Shown: positions 9,170-19,587 of the stretch, one piece after another
Numbering within the stretch: position 1 is the first letter of the stretch
How the letters are laid out: every line of letters begins with the position of its first letter
Assembly: GCF_000185965.1 (NCBI RefSeq)
Contig: NC_014924.1
Coordinates: 2,976,001-3,040,000, forward strand
Origin: Pseudoxanthomonas suwonensis 11-1
GTDB lineage: Bacteria > Pseudomonadota > Gammaproteobacteria > Xanthomonadales > Xanthomonadaceae
Direction: 5' to 3'
Length of the DNA: 64,000 nucleotides
Made by a program: the position numbers and the translations under genes
Notes under the pieces: generated by a model
What the model saw: only the letters and a program-made list of their open reading frames with translations
Databases searched by the model: none
What the model was told of the DNA's origin: nothing

Positions 9170-9300
9170 CGCATCCTCCATTGCAGGTGTCCGGGCAAGC
9201 ATGCGCCATCGCCCGTCGGCGCGGCGACATGGCGCGCCGCGGCGTGGCCATCGGGCGTGCACGGCGCATCATGGCGATGGATCTGCCGGAGGACTTACGG

Positions 9301-9924
9301 ATGACCCCACGCTGGTACTTCGATTTCGTCTCGCCCTTCTCCTACCTGCACTGGCAGAAGATGCGCCCGCTGGTGGAGGCCGGCCGGGTCGAAGCCGTGC
9401 CGATCGTGTTCGGCGCGGTGCTGTCCGCGCGTGGCGTACTGGGCCCGGCCGAGATCCCGCACAAGCGCGAGTTCATCTACCGCCAGGCGCTGTGGCAGGC
9501 GCGGCGCGAGGGGGTGCCGCTGTTGTTCCCGCCGGGGCATCCGTTCAATCCGTTGCCGGCACTTCGGTTGTGCGTCGCAGCAGGAATCACCCCCGGATCG
9601 ATCGATGCGATCTTCAATTCGATCTGGCGCGACGGCCTCGATGGCAGTGCCGCCTCGCTGACCGCGACCGCCCATGGCCTGGGCATCCGGGACATGGCCG
9701 CGATCGAGTCGCCGCAGGTCAAGCAACGCCTCCGCGAACTCACGGATTCCGCGCTGGAAACAGGGGTTTTTGGCGTTCCTACCCTGCAGGTCGAGGGCGG
9801 GCTGTTCTGGGGCAACGACAGCCACGACCTGATGATGGCGGTAATGGAGGAGCCGGGCATGCTCCGGTCCGGTCCGCTGGCCGACATCGGAATGTTACCG
9901 CTAGCTTTGGAACGCAGGCGTTGA
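9301..9924 (+). CDS. 2-hydroxychromene-2-carboxylate isomerase family (DsbA-superfamily, kappa-GST-like)
   Basis: A 207-residue thioredoxin-fold protein. The N-terminal WYFDFVSPFSYLHW, with the catalytic-type Ser in SPFS, and the late GVFGVPTLQVEGGLFWGND are typical of HCCA isomerase/kappa glutathione transferase relatives. In naphthalene degraders the enzyme isomerises 2-hydroxychromene-2-carboxylate with glutathione. No aromatic catabolic genes are near, so a general glutathione-dependent isomerase or transferase role is more likely. GGAGG followed by an 8-base spacer supports the ATG at 9301. Confidence 0.85.
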   Translation: MTPRWYFDFVSPFSYLHWQKMRPLVEAGRVEAVPIVFGAVLSARGVLGPAEIPHKREFIYRQALWQARREGVPLLFPPGHPFNPLPALRLCVAAGITPGSIDAIFNSIWRDGLDGSAASLTATAHGLGIRDMAAIESPQVKQRLRELTDSALETGVFGVPTLQVEGGLFWGNDSHDLMMAVMEEPGMLRSGPLADIGMLPLALERRR

Positions 9925-10007
9925 CCGTGACTTCCAGCTAGTCGCGCAGCCCGAAATTCTGCGATAGGGTTCACGCGCTTCACGTGCTGCACGCCTCGGG
10001 AGGGCCC

Positions 10008-10949
10008 ATGCGCATAGGAATCGTCGTGGATTCGGCCTGCGACCTGCCGGCCTCCTTCATCCGCGAGCACGGCATCGTGGTCATGCCAATCACGGTCCGG
10101 ATCGGCAACGCGGTTCTTGAAGACCATCGCGACGAGGAAGCCACCCTCGCCTTCCTGCATGCACACGTCGCCGAGCGCGGGCACGAGGCCGAAACCACGC
10201 CGCTGAGCGTGGAGCGGATCCGCGACCTGTTCCTGAAGCAGCTGGTGATCGACTACGACCACGTGTTCTGCCTGACCATCTCGCGGCTGCGCAGCCAGAT
10301 CCACGAGAACGCGACCCAGGCCAGCTTCGCGATCCTCAACGACTACAAGCCCACGCGCCAGGCCGCGGGGCACAATTCGCCGTTCGCGCTGCGGGTGATC
10401 GACACCCTCAACTGCTTCGCCGGCCAGACGATCACCGCGGTGGAAGCCGTGCGCATGCGCGCCGCCGGCGTGGGCGTGGCGCAGATGCGCGCGCGGCTGG
10501 AGGAGCTGGCCCGCAACACCTGCGGCTTCATGATCCCGCGCGACCTGTACTACCTGCGCAACCGCGCCCGCATGAAGGGCGACCGCAGCGTGGGCCTGCT
10601 CAGCGTCGCGCTGGGCAGCGCGCTGGACATCAAGCCGGTGGTCCGCGCCTTCCACGGCGAAACCGAACCGGTGGCGCGCATCAAGGGCTTCGAGACCGCC
10701 ACCGAGAAGATGTTCGAGATGGCCTGCCGGCGCGTGCGCGCGGGCCTGATGACCCCGACGGTGAGCGTCTGCTATGGCGGCGACATGGCCGAACTGCCTG
10801 GCATCCCCGGCTACGCCCGCCTGGTCGACACCTGCCTGGACCACGGCGTGGAAGTGTTCGAGAGCATGATGAGCCTCACCGGCATGGTGAACGTGGGCAA
10901 GGGCGCGGTGGCGGTGGGCTTCGCCTCGACCGAGCACGGCTTCGACTGA
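10008..10949 (+). CDS. DegV family protein (fatty-acid-binding)
   Basis: A 313-residue protein of the DegV/FakB-like fold, which binds a single fatty acyl chain. It begins with the family signature MRIGIVVDSACDLP and retains PITVRIG and SALDIKPVV. The typical family length is about 280, and this copy is slightly longer. In Firmicutes FakB presents fatty acid to the kinase FakA. No FakA-like partner is visible here, so the role in this organism is open. The in-frame ORF begins 24 bases earlier, but the ATG at 10008 has GGGAGGG upstream and matches the family start. Confidence 0.85.
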   Translation: MRIGIVVDSACDLPASFIREHGIVVMPITVRIGNAVLEDHRDEEATLAFLHAHVAERGHEAETTPLSVERIRDLFLKQLVIDYDHVFCLTISRLRSQIHENATQASFAILNDYKPTRQAAGHNSPFALRVIDTLNCFAGQTITAVEAVRMRAAGVGVAQMRARLEELARNTCGFMIPRDLYYLRNRARMKGDRSVGLLSVALGSALDIKPVVRAFHGETEPVARIKGFETATEKMFEMACRRVRAGLMTPTVSVCYGGDMAELPGIPGYARLVDTCLDHGVEVFESMMSLTGMVNVGKGAVAVGFASTEHGFD

Positions 10950-11013
10950 ACGGCCCCACGGCTGCTTCGCACCGGCGTTGGTAGATTGAGGGCCCCTGGA
11001 CAAGGAGCCGCCC

Positions 11014-11349
11014 ATGACCACCTACGTGATCCGCCTGCCCGACCCGGCCACCGCACGCGGCAGCGAGCCTTCGCTGTCGTTCACCGCCAACGGGTACGAG
11101 GCCTTCGCCGAACAGCTGCAGGATGCGCTGCGCTCGCCGGCGCTGTTCGAGCGTTGGCGGCAGGCGCAGCCGGAACCGGACGAGGTGGATCCGGCCCTGG
11201 GCAGGACCGATCCGCAGGCCAGCGTCGAAGGCCGCCGCGAGGACCTGTCGGTGTACCTGACCGCGACCACGACCCTGCCCGGCGAGATCCTGCGCCAGCG
11301 CCTGCGCCTGCTGGCCGGTTCGAACTGGGAACTGCGCGATGTGCGCTGA
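11014..11349 (+). CDS. conserved hypothetical protein
   Basis: A 111-residue soluble protein with no signal peptide, membrane segment or motif I recognise. It begins MTTYVIRLPDP and ends with LRLLAGSNWELRDVR. AAGGAG lies 5-6 bases before the ATG, which supports real translation. It stands 64 bases after the DegV gene and 24 bases before the ATP-binding gene on the same strand, so it may be part of a small transcription unit. Function unknown. Confidence 0.6.
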   Translation: MTTYVIRLPDPATARGSEPSLSFTANGYEAFAEQLQDALRSPALFERWRQAQPEPDEVDPALGRTDPQASVEGRREDLSVYLTATTTLPGEILRQRLRLLAGSNWELRDVR

Positions 11350-11373
11350 AACCCGGCCCGGCCTGGCGGGCTG

Positions 11374-12048
11374 ATGGCCCGGCGGATTCCCGTCCTGCTG
11401 GCGTGGAGCGGCGGCAAGGACGCGGCCTGGACCCTGCACCTGCTGCGGCAGTCGGCCACCCATGCGGTGGTCGGCCTGCTCTCGACCGTCAGCGAGGGTC
11501 GCGCCTCGATGCAGGGCGTGCGGGTGGAGGTGCTGCGCGCGCAGGCGTCGGCGGCAGGCCTGCCATTGGTGGAGGTCGCGATCCCGCCCGCGTGCGACAA
11601 CGCCACCTATGCCGCGGCAATGACCGCCGCCCTGGACGAGGCGGCCCAACGCTGGCCCGGCCTGCGCACCATGGCCTTCGGCGACCTGTTCCTGGAGGAC
11701 ATCCGCGACTGGCGCCGGCAGCAGCTCGAGCCCCTGGACTGGGAGCTGCTGACCCCGCTGTTCCGCTTCGATACCGCCCTGCTCGCCCGGCGCATGATCG
11801 ATGGCGGGCTGAAGGCGCGCGTGTGCTGCGTCGATACGCAGCAGCTGGATGCGCGCTTCGCCGGTTCTGCGTTCGATGCCGCCTTGCTGGCGGAACTGCC
11901 TGCGGGCGTGGATCCCTGCGGCGAGAACGGCGAGTTCCACACCTGCGTCTGGGATGGACCGATGTTCTCCGCGCCGCTGCAACTGCAACACGCCGGCGAC
12001 AGCCTCGACGCCGCCCGCTTCGCCCGCACCGACTTCACGCTGGCCTAG
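11374..12048 (+). CDS. adenine nucleotide alpha hydrolase-like ATP-binding protein (diphthine-ammonia ligase family)
   Basis: A 224-residue protein of the PP-loop ATPase group related to Dph6. The pyrophosphatase loop SGGKDAAWTL at residues 11-20 binds ATP, MAFGDLFLEDIRDWR lies mid-protein, and GENGEFHT near residue 190 matches the family signature (G-x-x-GEFHT). Eukaryotic Dph6 amidates diphthine on EF2. Bacteria lack diphthamide, so the bacterial homologue must adenylate and probably amidate something else. The gene ends 14 bases before an array of short inverted repeats. Confidence 0.82.
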   Translation: MARRIPVLLAWSGGKDAAWTLHLLRQSATHAVVGLLSTVSEGRASMQGVRVEVLRAQASAAGLPLVEVAIPPACDNATYAAAMTAALDEAAQRWPGLRTMAFGDLFLEDIRDWRRQQLEPLDWELLTPLFRFDTALLARRMIDGGLKARVCCVDTQQLDARFAGSAFDAALLAELPAGVDPCGENGEFHTCVWDGPMFSAPLQLQHAGDSLDAARFARTDFTLA

Positions 12049-12061
12049 AGCAAGCCCCAAA

Positions 12062-12270
12062 AACCGGGGTCAGAGTGCAATTTCCGTCCCGAAGGAAAAC
12101 CGGGGTCAGAGTGCGATTTCTGTCAGATAGACCGTGGTCAAGGGGGCACGGCCGGGAAGAAATTGCACTCTGACCCCGGGTTGGCAGCCCGGCCGACCCG
12201 GAAAAACGCACTCTGACCCCGGTTTTGGCGGCCGGCCTGAACTGGGAATCGCACTCTGACCCCGGTTTTC
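12062..12270. repeat. five-copy array of GGGGTCAGAGTGC short inverted repeats
   Basis: Two forward copies of the 13-base core GGGGTCAGAGTGC lie at 12066-12078 and 12102-12114. Three reverse copies lie at 12165-12177, 12208-12220 and 12251-12263. Each core is flanked on one side by CC/ACC and on the other by an A/T-rich CAATTTC, CGATTTC or CGTTTTT sequence, so the conserved unit is about 22 bases. Opposed copies can pair into long hairpins. The array fills the gap between convergent genes, and the last copy runs into the stop codon of the minus-strand gene. The pattern recalls REP-type elements mobilised by Y1 (RAYT) transposases, but none is encoded here. Confidence 0.85.
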
Positions 12271-12817
12271 AGAAGCCGGTGGCGGCGGCGGGGTCGCACT
12301 CGCGGCGGAGGAAGTCCAGGGCGGCGTGGACGCGGCTGGCGATCTCGCTGCCTTCCAGGTGCAGCTCGGCGTCGTGCTGCTCGCCGGCGAAGCGCAGGTA
12401 GACCCGCGATCCGTCCTGGCGCAGTGCGCGGATCGAGCCGAAGTGAAAGCCATCCGGGCTGCCCACATGGTCGTCGCCGACCATCCGCGCGAAGTCGGAT
12501 TCGGTGGAACCGCCGGAGGCCGGGTCACGCACGACCAGCCAAGTGTTGGCGATCTCGCCGATCAGGTAGGAGCGGCAATGCCCAACCGGATCGGCGTCGA
12601 CGATCGGCGGTACCGGATCGAACCGCGCCTGCAGTCCCTCGCGCCGGGCCTTGGCGATTACCTCGGCCATCATCGTCGACACGTAGCGGTTGCCCGGCAG
12701 GACCTGGCGCAGGAACTCCTGGGCGCTGGCCACGGTGCGCTTCGGCCCATCGGTTGCGGCGGCGCTGGCAGGCAGCACCAGCAACAACGCGGCCAGCATC
12801 ATCCCCGGCTTGAGCAT
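12269..12817 (-). CDS. secreted/periplasmic hypothetical protein
   Basis: A 182-residue product with a classical signal peptide (residues 1 to about 23: LKPGMMLAALLLVLPASAAA, predicted cleavage after ASAAA). The mature part is mixed alpha/beta without a motif I know. The ATG at 12817 is preceded by a strong GGGGAGGGGG purine tract at good spacing, which rules out the longer in-frame start at 12862. It lies 74 bases downstream of fghA on the same strand and could be read through from the frm operon. The stop codon lies inside the last copy of the short-repeat array. Function unknown. Confidence 0.7.
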   Translation of the reverse strand: MLKPGMMLAALLLVLPASAAATDGPKRTVASAQEFLRQVLPGNRYVSTMMAEVIAKARREGLQARFDPVPPIVDADPVGHCRSYLIGEIANTWLVVRDPASGGSTESDFARMVGDDHVGSPDGFHFGSIRALRQDGSRVYLRFAGEQHDAELHLEGSEIASRVHAALDFLRRECDPAAATGF

Positions 12818-12891
12818 GATCCCCCTCCCCCTGTCCGGTATCACGTGGCGGCACCATGCCATGGCGCCGCCGCGTTTTCATGCTGCAGCGC

Positions 12892-13764
12892 TCAATGGCC
12901 GCCGCAGCAGCCGTCCGCCTCGCAGCCACCGTGGTGCCCCAGCAGGGCCGCGGCATGGTGCGCGACGTGATCGCCGATGAAGCTGGAGATGAAGTAGTAG
13001 CTGTGGTCGTAGCCCGGCTGGATGCGCAGGGTCAGCGGATGGCCGGCCTCGGCCGCCGCGGCCTGCAGCAGCTGCGGACGCAGCTGGCCTTCTAGGAACT
13101 CGTCGTCCCCGCCCTGGTCCACCAGCAGCGGCAGCTTCTCGCCTGCCTCGCGCAGCAGCTCGCAGGCATCCCACTGCCGCCACGCGCCGCGCTCCTCGCC
13201 CAGATAGGCGGTGAAGGCCTTCTCGCCCCACGGCACCTGGCTGGGCGCGACGATCGGCGAGAACGCCGAGACGCTGCGGTAGCGGCCGGGATTGCGCAGC
13301 GCACATACCAGGGCGCCATGGCCGCCCATCGAGTGGCCGCTGATCGAGCGCGCGGTGGTGACCGGGAAGTGCGCCTCGACCAGCGCCGGCAGCTCGTCCA
13401 CCACGTAGTCGTGCATGCGGTAGTGGCGCGCCCACGGCTCGCGGGTGGCGTTGAGGTAGAAGCCGGCGCCCTTGCCCAGGTCGTAGCCCTCGGCATCGGC
13501 GACGTCCTCGCCGCGCGGACTGGTGTCCGGGCAGACGATGGCGATGCCGTGCTGGGTGGCGTAGCGCTGCGCGCCGGCCTTGGTGATGAAGTTCTGCTCG
13601 GTGCAGGTCAGGCCCGAGAGCCAGTACAGCACCGGGACCGGGCCGTGCGCGGCCTGCGGCGGCAGGTAGATGGCGAAGCTCATCGTGCAGCCGAGCACGG
13701 AGGATTGGTGGCGGTAGACGTCCTGCCAGCCACCGAAGCAGGCGCGATGTTCGATGCGTTCCAT
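12892..13764 (-). CDS. fghA: S-formylglutathione hydrolase with Cys/His-rich C-terminal tail
   Basis: Hydrolyses S-formylglutathione to formate and glutathione, the last step of glutathione-dependent formaldehyde oxidation. The 290-residue alpha/beta hydrolase starts [19 protein letters not shown], shows [18 protein letters not shown] near residues 49-66 and the nucleophile elbow GHSMGGHG with Ser145. The His of the triad is probably in [10 protein letters not shown]. The chain then continues into a tail, [15 protein letters not shown] (residues 276-290), with three Cys and several His that look like metal ligands and that I do not recall in the usual enzyme. AAGGAG precedes the ATG. It is the last clear gene of the frmR-frmA operon. 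Confidence 0.93.
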   Translation of the reverse strand: MERIEHRACFGGWQDVYRHQSSVLGCTMSFAIYLPPQAAHGPVPVLYWLSGLTCTEQNFITKAGAQRYATQHGIAIVCPDTSPRGEDVADAEGYDLGKGAGFYLNATREPWARHYRMHDYVVDELPALVEAHFPVTTARSISGHSMGGHGALVCALRNPGRYRSVSAFSPIVAPSQVPWGEKAFTAYLGEERGAWRQWDACELLREAGEKLPLLVDQGGDDEFLEGQLRPQLLQAAAAEAGHPLTLRIQPGYDHSYYFISSFIGDHVAHHAAALLGHHGGCEADGCCGGH

Positions 13765-13786
13765 GGGTACTTCTCCTTGATGCGTT

Positions 13787-14482
13787 TCAGGCCGGCGCGG
13801 CGGATGCGCCCTGCATGCGCGCCGAGTCCAGGATGGTGTGGGCGGATGCGCGCGGCACTTCGCTGGCCAGGGCAGCGGCGACGTCCTCCGCGGCGATGGC
13901 GCGCAGCCGGGCCGGCAGCAGCGGGCGCAGCCAGCGGTCCAGGGTTGCGCCGAGGTGTTCGCCGCGGCGGTGCGGCTGGCCCAGCGCGCCGCGGTCGCCC
14001 AGCAGCAGCGTCGGACGCGCGATCACCAGAGCATCCAACGGCAAGCTCGCCAGCGCCTGCTCCAGTTCGCCCTTGGTGCGGCTGTAGAACACCCGCGAGT
14101 GCGGAGCGGCGCCCATCGCGCTGACCAGGCCGATGCGGCACACGCCCGCCTGTACCGCGGCACGGGCCACGGCGAGGTTGGCGTCGAAGTCCACCGCGCG
14201 GAAGGCCTCGCGCGAACCGGCAATGGAAATCGTGGTACCCAGCGCCAGGTAGGCCTCGTCGGCCATCGGCAGGACCGGCAGCGCGGTGAAGTCGACCACG
14301 TGGACCTGCAGCTTCGGATGCCCCAGGCCCAGCGGACGCCGCACCAGCGCATGCACCACGCCTACGCCCGGATCCGCGCACAGGCGCGCGACCAGCGCGC
14401 GCCCGACCAGGCCGCTGGCGCCGGCGACGAGCACGCTGCGCGTGCCCGCCGTGGCCTTTCCGTCGCTACCGGCCGCATCCAT
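13787..14482 (-). CDS. NAD(P)-binding Rossmann-fold protein (atypical SDR, HTATIP2-like)
   Basis: A 231-residue short Rossmann protein with the dinucleotide loop [10 protein letters not shown] near residues 20-29, [22 protein letters not shown] (YxxxK-like) near 120-140 and [10 protein letters not shown] near 153. This is the pattern of the CC3/TIP30-like oxidoreductases often annotated as nucleoside-diphosphate-sugar epimerases. It lies 22 bases upstream of fghA and 3 bases downstream of frmA, within the formaldehyde operon. A direct part in formaldehyde metabolism has not been shown to my knowledge; a redox housekeeping or aldehyde-related role is inference. Confidence 0.8.
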   Translation of the reverse strand: MDAAGSDGKATAGTRSVLVAGASGLVGRALVARLCADPGVGVVHALVRRPLGLGHPKLQVHVVDFTALPVLPMADEAYLALGTTISIAGSREAFRAVDFDANLAVARAAVQAGVCRIGLVSAMGAAPHSRVFYSRTKGELEQALASLPLDALVIARPTLLLGDRGALGQPHRRGEHLGATLDRWLRPLLPARLRAIAAEDVAAALASEVPRASAHTILDSARMQGASAAPA

Positions 14483-14485
14483 TGC

Positions 14486-15932
<1,447 letters not shown>

Positions 15933-15946
15933 GCCTCGGACCTCGC

Positions 15947-15973
15947 GGCTGATACTGGGGGATAGTATCAGCC
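15947..15973 (-). promoter_or_regulatory. FrmR operator (perfect inverted repeat with central G-tract)
   Basis: GGCTGATACT at 15947-15956 and AGTATCAGCC at 15964-15973 are perfect 10-base inverted arms around the spacer GGGGGAT. The TACT-G5-ATAGTA form matches the A/T-flanked G-tract operators of the CsoR/RcnR/FrmR family. It lies 15 bases upstream of the frmR start and between the divergent frmR and HD-GYP genes, about 100 bases from the latter. Autorepression of the frm operon is the expected role. Confidence 0.85.
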
Positions 15974-16073
15974 GACACCGGATCGCGCCCATGCCGGCCC
16001 ATCCGCTAAAGCCCGGTTGCGTATGGCCGATACCCTCCCGGTCCCCTGCAACCCTCCCCGCGATCCACCCCTG

Positions 16074-17348
16074 ATGTACAGGACCGTTCCCATCGACCAG
16101 CTGCGCCCCGGCATGTACGTGCAGCGGGTCAATGGCGCCTGGCTCAAGCACCCGTTCTGGCGGACCTCGTTCCTGGCCAGCGAACGCGAGATCGAGCGCC
16201 TGCGCGACAGCGGCATCCAGTCGGTGGACATCGATCCGTCGCGCAGCGAGGACTGGGACGCGGAGGCCGGGGTGGAGAACGCGCCGGCAGAAGCCGACGC
16301 GGCTGCGGCCATTCCGGATCCCATGGCGCCGGCCGAAGCCGTGGCCGTCGCCCAATCCGTCGCCGCGCCCGCGGCACCGCCCGCCGCGACCCGCCGCGTG
16401 ATCGTCCCGCAGGTCGCGCTGGACGCCGAGCTGACCCGTGCCCGCCGCATCTGCCACGAAGGCAGGGAAGCGGTAGAGGCGATGTTCCAGGAAGTGCGCA
16501 TGGGCCGCATGGTCGACGCCGGCGAGCTGGTGCCGCTGGCGCAGGAGATCAGCGCCTCGGTCGGCCGCCATCCCGGCGCGCTGATCGGCATCGCCCGGCT
16601 CAAGACCGCCGACGACTACACCTACCTGCACTCGGTGGCGGTCGGCGCGCTGATGTCCAACCTCGCCCGCCACCTGGACCTGGACGAGCAGGCCTGCGCC
16701 GACGCCACCCTCGGCGGCCTGCTGCACGACCTCGGCAAGGCCTGCATCCCGCTGGAGATCCTCAACAAGCCCGGCCGCCTGGACGATGCGGAAATGGCGC
16801 TGATGCGCGAGCACCCGGCGCACGGCGCGCGCCTGCTGCGCGAGGCGGGGGTCGAGAACGAGACCATCCTGCACATGGTGCTGTACCACCACGAGCGCAT
16901 GGACGGCGCCGGCTATCCCGCCGGCCTGGCCCCGGATCAGATCCCGCTGCTGACCCGCATGAGTTCGGTGTGCGACGTGTACGACGCGGTGACCTCCACC
17001 CGCGCCTACAAGGACCCCTGGGATCCGGCCGAGGCGCTGCGCTGCATGGTCTCGTGGAAGGGCCAGTTCGACATGATGGTGTTGAAGGCATTGATCGCCA
17101 GCCTCGGCATCTATCCGGCCGGCAGCCTGGTGCGACTGTCCAGCGACCGCCTCGCGGTGGTGCTGGAGCAGCGTCCGGGCAACCTCACCCGCCCGCTGGT
17201 GCGCGTGTTCTATTCGGCACGCCTGCGCAGCCACGTGCTGCACGTGGACGTGGACCTGTCCGCGCCCGGTTGCAGCGAGAGCATCACCGGCATCGAATCG
17301 CCGGCCGCGTGGGGCTTCCGCGACCTGCACAAGCTGTGGGCCCCGTGA
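16074..17348 (+). CDS. HD-GYP domain cyclic-di-GMP phosphodiesterase with DUF3391 N-terminus
   Basis: A 424-residue predicted cytosolic enzyme that would degrade c-di-GMP. The N-terminal DUF3391 region begins MYRTVPIDQLRPGMYV and is followed by an Ala/Pro-rich linker (about 75-105). The HD-GYP domain follows: LLHDLGK with the HD metal ligands near residue 221, HPAHGARLL, then HHERMDGAGYP with the GYP motif near 270, and DVYDAVTSTRAYK. Metal-binding residues look intact, so it should be active. The start at 16074 matches the domain start; an in-frame ATG at 16023 is possible, and neither has a strong Shine-Dalgarno. It diverges from frmR. Confidence 0.9.
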   Translation: MYRTVPIDQLRPGMYVQRVNGAWLKHPFWRTSFLASEREIERLRDSGIQSVDIDPSRSEDWDAEAGVENAPAEADAAAAIPDPMAPAEAVAVAQSVAAPAAPPAATRRVIVPQVALDAELTRARRICHEGREAVEAMFQEVRMGRMVDAGELVPLAQEISASVGRHPGALIGIARLKTADDYTYLHSVAVGALMSNLARHLDLDEQACADATLGGLLHDLGKACIPLEILNKPGRLDDAEMALMREHPAHGARLLREAGVENETILHMVLYHHERMDGAGYPAGLAPDQIPLLTRMSSVCDVYDAVTSTRAYKDPWDPAEALRCMVSWKGQFDMMVLKALIASLGIYPAGSLVRLSSDRLAVVLEQRPGNLTRPLVRVFYSARLRSHVLHVDVDLSAPGCSESITGIESPAAWGFRDLHKLWAP

Positions 17349-17477
17349 TCGCGGCCTGGCACTTCGGTTTCGCCAAAAACCGCTTGGAATAACGGGTTTT
17401 TCAGGTTTCCTGAGCAACCTTCGCGACATCTATATAGTCCGCTGCTCCCCCGTTCCATCACACTGCAAGGAGCAATC

Positions 17478-18131
17478 GTGACTGATATCCCCCGCCTGCC
17501 TTCCCTCGTTCCCTTCCTGTGCGGCGCGGCCGTGGTGCTGGCCGTTTCGGCCTGCGGCGACAAGACCCCCGCGAGCGTGCAGGAAGCCGCCGGCGCACTC
17601 ACCGGTGGCAAGTCGCTGGCCTTCGACGACGGCGCCGACGTGTGCTTCCGCGAAGTCTCCGCGCTGCTGCCGGCGGAGACCAAGGTGCAGGAGATCTCCT
17701 CCTACTTCGGCGAGGACGGCAAGCTGCAGGTCTGCACCGTCGACTACCAGGACCCGCAGGATCCGCGGAAGCTGGTCGGCCAGCGCTTCGACGCGCACAG
17801 CGGCAAGTTCAGCGAGCCGTACCAGATCGAGCTGTCGGTCAGTGGCAATGCCGCCGACTTCCGCCTGGAGGATTACCTGGTGCCGCTGTCGCAGGTCGAC
17901 ACCAGCGGCCTCGGGGCCACGGTCGAAGGCCTAAAGCCTTCGCTGGACGAGGTCTATGGCAGCTACCGCTGGGTGAGCGTCAACCTCGAGTCGCCCGGCC
18001 CGTTCAACCAGGTGCATACCCTGCGCCTGAACCTGGAAGGCCGGCTGGCGGCGAACGACGTCAGGAACACCGGCTCGGCCTGGCTGGCGCTGGGCGGCAA
18101 CGAGGTGGTCAGGAACGCCCTGCTGCCGTGA
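17478..18131 (+). CDS. putative lipoprotein of unknown function
   Basis: A 217-residue product starting with GTG and preceded by AAGGAG. The signal peptide ends in the lipobox VSAC (Cys26), so it should be lipidated; the following GDK with Asp at +3 does not give a clear sorting answer. Two further Cys (CFREV and VCTVDYQD) could form a disulfide in the periplasm. A TATATAGT at about 17431-17438 could be the -10 of its own promoter. I do not recognise a domain. It lies about 129 bases downstream of the HD-GYP gene on the same strand. Confidence 0.7.
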   Translation: MTDIPRLPSLVPFLCGAAVVLAVSACGDKTPASVQEAAGALTGGKSLAFDDGADVCFREVSALLPAETKVQEISSYFGEDGKLQVCTVDYQDPQDPRKLVGQRFDAHSGKFSEPYQIELSVSGNAADFRLEDYLVPLSQVDTSGLGATVEGLKPSLDEVYGSYRWVSVNLESPGPFNQVHTLRLNLEGRLAANDVRNTGSAWLALGGNEVVRNALLP

Positions 18132-18207
18132 TCCATCCCTGGCCCCGGTGCAATACCGCGGCCACTGCGGCGGCGTGCCCACGGGCGCGCCGCCGTCCCC
18201 GCCGGGA

Positions 18208-19587
18208 TCAGTAGGCGAACTCGCGGAAGACCGGGTCGACGCTGCCCTGCCACGGGCCATGGAACAGCTCGAGCTTGCGCTCGGCAGGGGTCTGTCCGGA
18301 CTCGGCGATCTCGATCAGCGAGTCGAGGAAGCGCGACTCGTCGATGCCGTCGGCGTTGAGCGCGGCACGCCGGCGCAGGCCGGCGGCGGAGATCCTCAGC
18401 GATTCGATCGCCAGCTCGCGCACCGTGGCGCCACGGAACGGCAGCTTTAGCGCGTGCTTCGGCACGCCATCGCGCAGGGCGTGACGCTCCCCGGTGCTGA
18501 AGTCCTTCACCAGGTCCCAGGCCGCATCCAGCGCCGCATCGTCGTACAGCAGGCCGACCCAGTACGCCGGCAGCGCGCACAGCCGCGCCCACGGGCCGCT
18601 GTCGGCGCCGCGCATCTCCAGGTACTTCTTCAGCCGCACCTCGGGGAAGGCGGTGGTCATGTGGTCGGACCAGTCGCGCAGGGTCGGCAGCTTGCCCGGC
18701 AGCGCCGGCAGGCGGCCATCCATGAAGTCGCGGAAGCTCTGGCCGCTGGCATCCACGTACACGCCGTCGCGGTAGCTGAAGTACATCGGCACGTCGAGCA
18801 GGTAGTCGACGTAGCGCTCGTAGCCGAAGCCGTCCTCGAACACGAAGTCGAGCATGCCGGTGCGGTCCGGATCGGTATCGGTCCAGATGTGCGAGCGGTA
18901 GCTGAGGTAGCCGTTGGGCCTGCCCTCGGTGAACGGCGAATCGGCGAACAGGGCGGTGGCCACCGGCTGCAGCGCCAGCGACACCCGGAACTTCTTCACC
19001 ATGTCCGCCTCGGAGGCGAAGTCCAGGTTGACCTGCACGGTGCTGGTGCGGGTCATCATGTCCAGGCCAAGGTCGCCGACCCTGGGCATGTAGGCGCGCA
19101 TGATCCGGTAACGGCCCTTGGGCATCCACGGCATCTCGTCGCGGCGCCACTTCGGCTGGAAACCCATGCCCAGGAAACCCAGCTGCAGCGGATCGGCGAC
19201 CTGGCGGACCTCGTCCAGGTGGGTGCCGACCTCGACGCAGGTCTGGTGGATGTTCTCCAGCGGCGCCCCGGACAGTTCCAGCTGGCCGGCCGGCTCCAGG
19301 GTCACCGAGGCACCATCGCGCAGCAGGGCGATGGTGCGTTCGGGCTGGCCGTCCACGCTCTCGCGCACCGGCTCCCAGCCGAAGCGGACCAGCCCGGTCA
19401 GCAGCGCCTCGATGCCGCGCTCGCCATCGAACGCCGGCGGCCGCAGGTCGTCCAGGCGGAAGCCGAACTTCTCGTGCTCGGTGCCGATGCGCCACGCCAC
19501 GCGCGGCTTCTCTCCGGAAGCCAGGTAGTCGACCAGCTGGTTGCGGCCGGTGACCGGGGTGTCGGCGACGTGGCTGGGACTCGACAA
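18208..19587 (-). CDS. gshA: glutamate-cysteine ligase, plant/proteobacterial type
   Basis: First enzyme of glutathione synthesis: ATP-dependent joining of glutamate and cysteine in the cytosol. The 459-residue sequence is the plant-type GCL found in alphaproteobacteria and xanthomonads, not the E. coli type. Signatures are [11 protein letters not shown] near residues 33-43, [39 protein letters not shown] and [14 protein letters not shown]. No ATG fits; the start is taken as TTG at 19587, with a weak GAGAG upstream, and is the least certain part of the call. The product supplies the thiol used by FrmA and FghA nearby. Confidence 0.93.
   Translation of the reverse strand: MSSPSHVADTPVTGRNQLVDYLASGEKPRVAWRIGTEHEKFGFRLDDLRPPAFDGERGIEALLTGLVRFGWEPVRESVDGQPERTIALLRDGASVTLEPAGQLELSGAPLENIHQTCVEVGTHLDEVRQVADPLQLGFLGMGFQPKWRRDEMPWMPKGRYRIMRAYMPRVGDLGLDMMTRTSTVQVNLDFASEADMVKKFRVSLALQPVATALFADSPFTEGRPNGYLSYRSHIWTDTDPDRTGMLDFVFEDGFGYERYVDYLLDVPMYFSYRDGVYVDASGQSFRDFMDGRLPALPGKLPTLRDWSDHMTTAFPEVRLKKYLEMRGADSGPWARLCALPAYWVGLLYDDAALDAAWDLVKDFSTGERHALRDGVPKHALKLPFRGATVRELAIESLRISAAGLRRRAALNADGIDESRFLDSLIEIAESGQTPAERKLELFHGPWQGSVDPVFREFAY

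Noticed and set aside
12062-12270. CRISPR array
   Set aside because: Repeats occur in both orientations, are only about 22 bases with irregular spacing, and no cas gene is near.
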